The translations under genes were made by a program, and so were the position numbers. Under the pieces are notes generated by a model, which saw only the letters and a list, made by a program, of their open reading frames with translations, had not been told where the DNA came from and searched no databases. From Aureispira anguillae (GTDB lineage Bacteria > Bacteroidota > Bacteroidia > Chitinophagales > Saprospiraceae), in NCBI RefSeq assembly GCF_026000115.1, contig NZ_AP026867.1, forward strand, positions 7,107,001 through 7,171,000: a DNA stretch of 64,000 nt, in the 5' to 3' direction. This document shows, one piece after another, positions 54,155 to 62,200 of the stretch; position 1 is the stretch's first letter, and every line of letters starts with the position of its first letter.

Positions 54155-54442
54155 GTTCTTTGATAACTCGAACAGAGCTTGCGACCTCACGAACAGAGTG
54201 AGTAACAAGGCTCACGCAGTAACCACGTAGTAGCAGCGAAGCTAATCATGTGGAATATTAAACAGCCCAGCTCCCTTATTACTACTTTTGTTATAATTTA
54301 TAGGTAGTAAGTCGTATGTCCTGTATTAACAGAGACTACACACGACTTACTACCCATAACTTTCTTCTAAAAAAGAAATAGGAAGTTTACCCTTTGTTAG
54401 GGGGGCACACGATTTACTACGTGATAGAGTTGTCAAAGAACC
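54155..54442 (+). mobile_element. MITE-like element B with inverted ends and 9-bp direct repeats
   Basis: About 288 bases with inverted ends, GTTCTTTGATAACTC (54155-54169) and GAGTTGTCAAAGAAC (54427-54441), one mismatch. The flanks carry a direct 9-mer ATTATTTTC at 54146-54154 and 54443-54451, a fair target-site duplication. Inside lie copy B of the 54-bp repeat (54169-54222) and a 13-bp-arm hairpin, GGTAGTAAGTCGT (54303-54315) / ACGACTTACTACC (54342-54354). No coding frame. It stops about 20 bases before the adaptor start codon and fills most of the spacer between the TolC and adaptor genes. Confidence 0.65.
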
Positions 54443-54462
54443 ATTATTTTCAAACAAACAAA

Positions 54463-55800
54463 ATGGCAAACAAACGAAAAAGCAGAAAAGGATTATATCT
54501 TTTATTAGTTGTAATCATTATCATCGCAGTAGGAGGTTATTACCAGTTTAATCATAAAAAGGAAAATCCTGAACGAGTTGCTGTGGAGGCTGCTCAAAAG
54601 CGAACCATCGTAGAAACAGTTTATTCTAGTGGTAAATTATTTCCTGCTACAGAACTAGAAATTACTTCCAATATATCAGGAACCATTATAGAACTGTATG
54701 TTAAAGAAGGAGATTTGGTGAAAAAAGGACAACTGTTGGCTAAGGTCGATCCCGAAGCTTTGGTGTCTATTGTGGAACGTGCTGAGGCTGCAACAGAAGG
54801 TTCTAAGGCGCAATTGGAAGCGGTTCGTGCTCAAAAAAAACAGCTAGAGGCGCAATTTGAAAATACACGTATTATCTATACTCGCAATAAAGAGTTGTAT
54901 AAGGATGGTGTCATTTCAAAATCTGAATTTGAAGCTGCTGAGGCAACATTTAATACTTCTAAAGCCAATATCGAGGCAGCTGTTCAGAACATCTTGGCTG
55001 CCGAATATACGGTTAAGAGTTCGGAAGCAACGGTCAAGGAACAAAAGAAAAATCTGTCTCAAACTAGAATTTATGCACCAATTAGTGGGGTGGTTTCTAC
55101 CCTCTACAAAAAGCAGGGGGAACAAGTTGTAGGAACGGCTCAAATGGCTGGAACTCCTATTCTTAAGATTGCAAACCTCAAAACGGTAGAGGTACGTGTA
55201 GATGTCAACGAACGTGACATTTTAACCACTTCTATTGGAGATAGTGCAGAAATTGAGCTAGATGCTTATCCTGATCGTAAATTTTTAGGGATTGTTACTC
55301 AAATTGCCAATACAGCTACTGGGCTTAGTTCGTTGACCGCAGCGGCTCAATTGACATCAGACCAAGTGACAAATTTTGAAGTTCGAATTTTGATGCTAGA
55401 CGATTCTTATAAAGATTTGGATACACAGTCGGAGCGTTCTCCTTTTAGGGCAGGTTTGTCTGCATCGGCAGAGATCAAAACGAATACGGCAGAAAGTATT
55501 TTATCGGTTCCTGTTGCTGCGGTTACAACTAGAGAGGAGGAGGTAGAAATTGGCGTAGACAAAGAGGCTCAAAAAATAAAAGAGTATGTTTTTGTGCAAG
55601 TAGCGGATTCTGTTTTACTTCGGGAAGTAACAACAGGGATTCAAAACGATAATTTTATAGAAATTAAATCGGGACTCAAAGCGGGAGAAGTTTTGGTAAA
55701 AGCTCCTTATGATGCTATTTCTAAACTATTAGAAGATGGGTCAAAAATTAAAGTCGTAGAAGAGAAAGCTTTGTATCAAGAAAAAGAGAAAGAATCTTAA
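54463..55800 (+). CDS. HlyD/MacA-type periplasmic adaptor (membrane fusion protein)
   Basis: The adaptor has 445 residues from the ATG at 54463. The frame extends to 54394 but crosses the inverted-repeat element, and MANKRKSRKGLYLLLVVIIIIAVGG is the proper membrane anchor. After it come a biotinyl-lipoyl-like half (SGTIIELYVKEGDLVKKGQ), a coiled-coil hairpin (about 105-205), the second lipoyl half (RIYAPISGVVSTLYKKQGEQV) and beta-barrel and membrane-proximal domains. Adaptors connect an inner-membrane pump with TolC. The TolC-type gene is upstream. A MacB-like ABC transporter gene would be expected and is not here. The gene ends before another repeat element. Confidence 0.88.
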   Translation: MANKRKSRKGLYLLLVVIIIIAVGGYYQFNHKKENPERVAVEAAQKRTIVETVYSSGKLFPATELEITSNISGTIIELYVKEGDLVKKGQLLAKVDPEALVSIVERAEAATEGSKAQLEAVRAQKKQLEAQFENTRIIYTRNKELYKDGVISKSEFEAAEATFNTSKANIEAAVQNILAAEYTVKSSEATVKEQKKNLSQTRIYAPISGVVSTLYKKQGEQVVGTAQMAGTPILKIANLKTVEVRVDVNERDILTTSIGDSAEIELDAYPDRKFLGIVTQIANTATGLSSLTAAAQLTSDQVTNFEVRILMLDDSYKDLDTQSERSPFRAGLSASAEIKTNTAESILSVPVAAVTTREEEVEIGVDKEAQKIKEYVFVQVADSVLLREVTTGIQNDNFIEIKSGLKAGEVLVKAPYDAISKLLEDGSKIKVVEEKALYQEKEKES

Positions 55801-55810
55801 AGAAAAGTGG

Positions 55811-55984
55811 TTCTTTGACAACTCAAACAGAGCTTGCGATCGCACGAACTCAACTTGCTGACTCACGAGGCACGAACAAAGCGTGGCGATCTCACGAACA
55901 AAGCGATTTAATGTCTAAAATCTATATGCCCAAACGGCATAATTACGACCGTTAATTAAAATTAATTGATGATTTGTCAAAGAA
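55811..55984 (-). mobile_element. MITE-like element C (shorter member)
   Basis: The left end TTCTTTGACAACTC (55811-55824, extending to TGG at 55808) is the exact inverse of the 17-mer found at 39060 and 54427. The right end is GATTTGTCAAAGAA (55971-55984), one mismatch. The interior shares AACAGAGCTTGCGA and CACGAAC words with the 54-bp repeat but is rearranged (CACGAACAAAGCG appears twice). The whole 55801-56203 spacer holds this element, then a terminator at 56013-56053 and a promoter box at 56066-56073; no gene is seen. Confidence 0.6.
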
Positions 55985-56012
55985 GGATAAAAGTTACGAA
56001 AATAATAAATTC

Positions 56013-56053
56013 AAAAAAAAAGCTCAATCAATTCCCTCGATTGGGCTTTTTTT
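56013..56053 (+). terminator. Terminator with long A and T tracts
   Basis: AAAAAGCTCAATC pairs with GATTGGGCTTTTT (one G-U type pair), centred near 56034, flanked by A9 and T7. It serves the adaptor transcript; its A/T symmetry would also allow it to work in the other direction. Confidence 0.8.
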
Positions 56054-56065
56054 CGTAAAAAAATG

Positions 56066-56073
56066 TATTTTTG
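56066..56073 (+). promoter_or_regulatory. -7 box TATTTTTG for the ppiD-like gene
   Basis: It matches TAnnTTTG, 130 bases upstream of the ATG at 56204 and directly after the terminator. The -33 region is poor, so moderate at best. Confidence 0.4.
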
Positions 56074-56203
56074 TGCCGTTTTCTTTTTTAGAAAAGAAGA
56101 CTGTTATCTTCTGATAACAAGTATGGATTATAATTTAATAAGAATAATAAAGGCACTCAGAATACTCTGAGCGCATCAAACACGGTTAAAATACAAATAA
56201 AAG

Positions 56204-58381
56204 ATGGCTTTATTAGGGACAATTAGAAACCGATTTGGTTGGATGATGATGGCATTAGTTTTTATTGGTGTCGCATCATTTTTATTTATGGATATTAGTC
56301 CTGGTGCTAATACCGCTTCTGGTCGTGCAACAACAGTGGGCTTTGTGAATGATGACAAAGTTTCTGGCGAATTAGTACAACAATATACGCAAGAATACCA
56401 AGGAGGGAGATACCTTACTGAAGAAATTCAAGCACAAGTTTGGGAACGTATCATTGGTGAAAAATTGTTGACGCAAAAGACAATGGCAGCTGGTATGATC
56501 GTAACTCCTACCGAAATGGGAGATTTGTTCTTAAGCCCAGATCCTCGTCTATTGAGCCCTGTTGTTGTTAATCGTTTGGGCGATCCTCAAACTAGACAAG
56601 TTAATAGTGAGCAAGTAAGACAAGCTATTGATATGTTTCATAATACCAATGCCTTGTTGCAACAAGCTAATGGCGACCCACAACAAAAAGAAACTTTGTT
56701 AGAGCAGCAAAGAAATTGGTTGGCGTTAGAAAAAAGTGTAAAAGTTAGAGCGTTACAAGATAAATATTTCAAAGCATTGGAGAGCGGAATGTATACGCCT
56801 GCTTGGATGGTTGAAATGGAGCACAAAACGCAAGAAACAGGATATAATTTTGACTATGTTCGTATTCCTTATACCAACATTAAAGCTAAGGTAGAGGTAA
56901 GCGATCAAGAAATGAAAGATTACATTGCAGCACACCCTAGATTGTACAAGCGTGAAGCAACGGCTGCTATTGATTATATTGTATTTGATGTAAAACCTAC
57001 TTCAGAAGATTCTACCATCTATTTTGATGAAATGGCTCAATATGCTAAAGAATTTGCAGCTACCAAATCAATGAAAGAAGATTCTACCTTTATCCAACAA
57101 TATTATGGTACTTTTGCGCCTGATTTTTATACAGAAAGCGAAATGTCAGAACCTAAAGCAATTGTAGATTCTGTTTTTGCAGCGGAAGAAGGAACGGTAT
57201 TTGGTCCTTATATCAACAACCAAAAATACAAAGTACTTAAAAAGATTGCAGAAAAGCGTTTGCCAGATTCTGTTAAAGCTCGTCATATTTTGATTCGTGC
57301 TCAGAACCCAGAAGAGGGACAAGCAGCACGTATCTTATTAGATTCACTTAAGAATGTATTGGATACTGATCCTACTGCTTCTTTTGATTCTTTGGCTGCC
57401 CAGTTTAGCCAAGATGGTTCTAGAGACAAAGGTGGAGATTTGGGCTGGAAAGCAAAAGATGGTTCTTTTGTTCCTCAGTTTGAAGAGTATATGTTCTACA
57501 CAGGAGAAAAAGATAGCCTAAGAATTCTTTATACACAGTTTGGTTTGCACTTAATCCAAGTAACAGGTTATAAATATGAGACCGACAAAGTAGGTGTGCG
57601 TATTGCTGTGATTGAAAAAGATATTATTCCTAGTGAAGGAACTACTGAGCAAAAACAACGTGAGGTTCTTGAGTTTATTACCAACAATAGAACCATTGAG
57701 GATATGAAAAAAGCGGCTAAAGAAATGAGCTTGACGATTGCTCCTGCTACTGGTTTGGAAGAGGGTGGTTTTGAAATTATTGGTTTGGGCAAAAACTCAA
57801 CGGCTGCTGATATTATTCGTTGGGCACACAATCCTGAAACAGAGAATGGTGAAGTAACCAACCGTCCTTATTTTATGGAAAACGAACAGTTGAACTATAC
57901 TGAAAAATTTGTTGTTACAGCCTTGGTTTCTAAGTTGCCAAAAGGATTAGCTTCTATTGATGATCCTCAAGTACGTGGTGATGTAGGAAACATTTTGCGC
58001 AATGAGAAAAAGACAGCAATGGTTAAGAGCGAATTGGCTAGTTTGACTTCTTTGGATGCAATTGCTGGAAAATATGGCATCATTAAAGAATCTGCTGCTA
58101 ATGTTCAATATGGTAGTGCTAATGTTGGTACCGTTGGTGTAGAGCCTAAAGTTGCTGCACTTGCAGCTGCTACTGAAGTTGGACAAATGTCTGGCGCAGT
58201 TGGTGGAAATGAAGGGGTTTATGTCCTACAAGTAACCAGCAGAAACGAAGCTCCAGCTATCGTTAACCTAAAATCTTCTCGTGATAAAGTTTCTAGACGT
58301 ATTTCACAAGTAATTTCTACAGGTGTTTATGATAATATGAAAGACAATGCAGATATCGTAGATGATCGTTCTAAATACTAG
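56204..58381 (+). CDS. Periplasmic peptidyl-prolyl isomerase/chaperone, PpiD/SurA-like
   Basis: The protein has 725 residues. One N-terminal membrane anchor (about 12-32, WMMMALVFIGVASFLFMDI) places the bulk in the periplasm. A SurA-type N-terminal chaperone region (about 40-250, helix-rich) precedes a parvulin rotamase domain at about 360-465 (VKARHILIRAQNPEEGQA, FAAQFSQDGSRDKGGDLGW-like, GLHLIQVT). A second, degraded parvulin-like or C-terminal chaperone part follows. PpiD/SurA proteins assist folding of outer-membrane and secreted proteins, which suits a genome with large T9SS cargo and TolC. It is longer than SurA (about 430) and close to Bacteroidota PpiD-like proteins. Monocistronic. 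Confidence 0.88.
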   Translation: MALLGTIRNRFGWMMMALVFIGVASFLFMDISPGANTASGRATTVGFVNDDKVSGELVQQYTQEYQGGRYLTEEIQAQVWERIIGEKLLTQKTMAAGMIVTPTEMGDLFLSPDPRLLSPVVVNRLGDPQTRQVNSEQVRQAIDMFHNTNALLQQANGDPQQKETLLEQQRNWLALEKSVKVRALQDKYFKALESGMYTPAWMVEMEHKTQETGYNFDYVRIPYTNIKAKVEVSDQEMKDYIAAHPRLYKREATAAIDYIVFDVKPTSEDSTIYFDEMAQYAKEFAATKSMKEDSTFIQQYYGTFAPDFYTESEMSEPKAIVDSVFAAEEGTVFGPYINNQKYKVLKKIAEKRLPDSVKARHILIRAQNPEEGQAARILLDSLKNVLDTDPTASFDSLAAQFSQDGSRDKGGDLGWKAKDGSFVPQFEEYMFYTGEKDSLRILYTQFGLHLIQVTGYKYETDKVGVRIAVIEKDIIPSEGTTEQKQREVLEFITNNRTIEDMKKAAKEMSLTIAPATGLEEGGFEIIGLGKNSTAADIIRWAHNPETENGEVTNRPYFMENEQLNYTEKFVVTALVSKLPKGLASIDDPQVRGDVGNILRNEKKTAMVKSELASLTSLDAIAGKYGIIKESAANVQYGSANVGTVGVEPKVAALAAATEVGQMSGAVGGNEGVYVLQVTSRNEAPAIVNLKSSRDKVSRRISQVISTGVYDNMKDNADIVDDRSKY

Positions 58382-58404
58382 AATAGTACTGCTTTAAAAT
58401 AAAA

Positions 58405-58434
58405 ATGGCTTATCCCTCATCGGGGATAAGCCAT
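58405..58434. terminator. Shared terminator between the ppiD-like and TPR genes
   Basis: ATGGCTTATCCC (58405-58416) and GGGATAAGCCAT (58423-58434) form a perfect 12-bp stem with a six-base loop. It lies between the two convergent stop codons with T-rich sequence on the plus side. Confidence 0.85.
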
Positions 58435-58455
58435 CTTTGTTTATAAGGACTGTGG

Positions 58456-59202
58456 TTAATCGTTTTGCATTTCCAATTCAAATTGGGCAGCCTCAATCAA
58501 ATGGCTAACATCTGCCCCTAATTCTTTTGCTTTTTTTAGGTCAACCAATGCCTTTTCAAATTTTTCAAACGTCATATAAAAAGCAGCCCGCTCAGTATAG
58601 GCTTCTACATAATTAGGATTTAATTCAATGGCTTTGTTATAATTTTCGCCCGCCGTTTTAAATTCCTCTGGACTGACTTCTTGTTTAAATTTGCCACAGT
58701 GGAATTGGTATTCAGCATTGGTTGGTTCATGTTCTACGGCTTTTTTCATATCCGCCAACCTAGATTTATGCTGGTGCAAATCATTGTAGATCCAAGCTCG
58801 TGCGGCATAAAGGCTGGCTGGTTGTTCACTTAGCTCAATGGCTTTAGAATAGCTTGCTATTGCTTCTGTATACTTCTTTTGGTTGCGTAGAGCTAGACCA
58901 ATCATATAATGAATGTCAGGGTTTTTAGCATTGTATTTTAGCGCTTTTTGGCAGTATTCGATAGATTTGTCATAATCTTTCTGGTTAAAAAATTCTAGAG
59001 AGTGATTGTAATAAGCAATACCAATGTTATTAAGCGCATCCTTGTTTTTGGGATTAATAGCTAGGCATTTCTGATAACAGTCAATAGCTGTGGGATAATC
59101 ATTGGCATTGTGCGCTTTGACTCCTTTGTTATACTGTTGGATGTCTTCTTGTGCGATTAAGAAGAACGGTACAAAAATTAGGAAGGTGATTAATGTTCTC
59201 AT
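58456..59202 (-). CDS. Secreted tetratricopeptide-repeat protein
   Basis: The protein has 248 residues. A signal peptide of about 17 residues (MRTLITFLIFVPFFLIA) leads to five or six TPR units, about 34 residues each, for example DYPTAIDCYQKCLAINPKN, DYDKSIEYCQKALKYNAKN and KYTEAIASYSKAIELSEQP. The pattern has Ala/Gly at 8 and Pro at 32. TPR proteins are scaffolds; the partner is unknown. It converges on the ppiD-like gene and precedes nothing in the same orientation apart from the helicase 86 bases upstream. Confidence 0.88.
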   Translation of the reverse strand: MRTLITFLIFVPFFLIAQEDIQQYNKGVKAHNANDYPTAIDCYQKCLAINPKNKDALNNIGIAYYNHSLEFFNQKDYDKSIEYCQKALKYNAKNPDIHYMIGLALRNQKKYTEAIASYSKAIELSEQPASLYAARAWIYNDLHQHKSRLADMKKAVEHEPTNAEYQFHCGKFKQEVSPEEFKTAGENYNKAIELNPNYVEAYTERAAFYMTFEKFEKALVDLKKAKELGADVSHLIEAAQFELEMQND

Positions 59203-59287
59203 AATTATTGGTTTTTAATCAAAAAGAAGGTCGGATATACTTTTTTTGCAATAAAAATGCCAATAAGAGTAGAGCTAAAGGCGACTC

Positions 59288-62200
59288 CTATTGAAAGTAT
59301 TGTATCAGCTGTTCTTTTGCCTTGTTTTCATCCTGCCACCAATCTTTAGACCATATACGATGATAAATAAACCCAAAATTGCTGAGGTGTTCTTCTCTAA
59401 ACAAATCCCAAGCATAGGCCTCTTCTGAATAGTGCTGATGGAAGGTATCAAAATCAATCGCCCATTTAGGCTGTCCTAATGCATCGGTGACAACCAATGG
59501 AATTTCAAATCCTGCATACGGATAATTCACTAAAACTCTACTAGGAAACTGTTGTTCCAAGAAATGAATAACTCGTTCCTTAAAAACATTGTCATGGGCT
59601 TGATAAAGAAAATCGTCAACAGGCTTTTTTAGACAATGGTCATACAAAAGCTGCAAGATTGCTTTTCGAGTGGCTTCTTCTTTTTGACTAACGGCTTTGG
59701 CATAAGCCAGATAAGCATAAAAAACAGCCTTTCCTACATTGCCTTTTTCCATTATTTCCGTTCGATAATTCTCATAATACTTAGCAGGAATAGAAGTGAA
59801 AACCGCTAAGGTTTGCTTGGCACGGGTAACAATAACATTCAACAAGCGATAGCCTTTTTGTCGGTTAATGGGACCAAAATTTTGTATAAAAGAGCCATCT
59901 TCTCGCAAACCAAAAGTGGTAGAAATAATTAAAATATCTCGCTCGTCTCCCTGTATGTTCTCTAAATTTTTGACAAAAAGACCATTCATAAATAATTTTT
60001 GCAATTGGGCTCCTGCTTTGCTCTGTTCTACGGCTCGTTGCTGAATTAATTCAAGAATCAAATTTCGTTGATGGATGTTGAAGGTAGCGATTCCTACAGA
60101 TGGGCAGGATTTTCCTCGATGTGGCTGTGCCACCTTTATAATATAATCAATAATTTGCTCGGCTTCGGCAAGGTTTGTATAATTGGTATAAGCACCATTT
60201 ACGGCAAAAAACTGAATGGGAGTATATGCCTCTTTATGGGGCATGGGAGTAAGACGATTGCCATAAAACGCAGCATTCGAAAAATCAATTAAATAGGGGT
60301 GCTTGGAGCGATAATGGACTTCCAAGAAAGATTCTTTGTAAGCGCCTTCTGCCAATGCATATTCCAACAAGGATTCTGTACTTGTCAAAAAATCAATGCT
60401 CTCATTGACCAAGGCAGCTTGTTGTTCTTCTTCCTCTTGTTCATGAATTAAGACCGTATTGGACTGAAAATAATCGGAAGGTGGCATTTGTTGACTGTCG
60501 CCAGAAACAACCTTGTAACGTCCTCGCATGAGCGCACAGAAGGTGTCCTCTAAACGCAATTGACTAGCTTCATCGAATATAACAACATCAAACAAGTTTG
60601 GCTGCAAGGGCAAAATGGCAGAACAAACGGCTGGGCTAACCAATAATACAGGAAAAAAACTGGTAAATAAGCTAGGAGAAGTGGCAATGATTTTTCGCAA
60701 AGGGGTTCTTCTTCCCCCTACATGTCCTCGTTTGTTGTAAAGGCTATGGAGTTTGATAGGGGCTTTTTCTTGATGGAAACGTTCGATTTCTTGGCTTTGT
60801 TTAGATCGCCAATAACGAAGGCTATGTGAGATGAGCATTTTTTTTAGATCAGCCGTATAGCTTAAGAGTAAGTCTTTGCATTGCGTATAACTCAATTCAT
60901 CGGGGATTTTGTGTTCATTTTTTAACAAAAAGGCATGCAAATACCAACTCGTAAAGGCCGCTGCCCAGTCCTTGGGTTGCGCTTTTGCCAAGCCTTTGTA
61001 GGCGGCTTGCTGTGCTGGGGATAGTTTTATCCAAAATAACCTAAAATTATAGTAGGATTCAAAGTTCTCAAATTGCCCTTGCAACACTATGATTTGCTTT
61101 TCTAAAGCATCCAATTGTTGTTGTTGTGCCGTCAATTGCTTGTTTTTAAACTCAAATTGGCTACGGAAATGTTTAAATTGGTTGAAAGAAGCCTGAAATT
61201 GCTGCAATTCTTTTTCTATTGTTGGAATTTGATGAACAAGTGAGACATGAGGAGAAATGCAGTCTGTACTTAAGTTTTCAACAGCATTGGCAAAAACAAT
61301 TGCCCGATTATTATACCATTGTTGGGTCCAATTTCGATAGTGAACTAAATGCTGGATGAACTTCTGATGGAGCAATTCTTTGCTGTAATTGTAAACCTCA
61401 AAAGTAACATCAAAATAGTCGTATTGGCGATGCAATTCAATTAATTGTTCGTATGATTCTTGGAGCGCCTTTTCTTCAATAATGGCTGTTGTTAACGGCT
61501 CTTTTATCGGGTGAGCAATCCAATTCTTGTTGGTTTCAACTAAAAAATGCTCAAGATTGAGGCTCCAGTTTTCAATGCTAGCCCCCAAGCCTTTTACTTC
61601 TTCTAGCTGTTCTTGGAATAAAGTAGCTTCCAATTGAAAGGGCAAATCAAGCAGTTGTGTACTGTTGTATTCTTTGATAAAAACATCTAAAGTGGAGACC
61701 AGTTGTTGTGCTTGGGGGGCAAAATTTAACGGAGGGTATAAATTTTTTAGTTTAAAGTCGGCACGGTAGCGTTCTATAATCGGCTGGCAACTTGGGTACC
61801 ATTTTTCTACTTGTGCTCTATAATCTGTAAGATGTTCTAAAATGCTATAATAGTCTTGGATTACTGTTGGTCGGCCTAGTTTGATGAAGTTATACTCAAA
61901 ATACTGTTCTTGTTGGTGGACTGCTTGTAGGGCATCAAATGTTACTCGATAGGAGGCTGATGTATCAGTAGGGGTATAATTACTTGGCTGCCAATTTTCC
62001 TCATTTTTTTGAACAAAATCATCAATTCCAGCTTTAATTTTTTGAACCTTTACCTCAATTTCCTCCAATTGATCAAAGCGATCCCTTAATCGCAAGTTGG
62101 TATACTTAAATTCAATGGGAATTAATTTACTACGCAATATTTTAGTCCTAAAATTACTGAGGTGCTGGTTGATGGTTTGGGCTTCTTCCTTATAAGGCAC

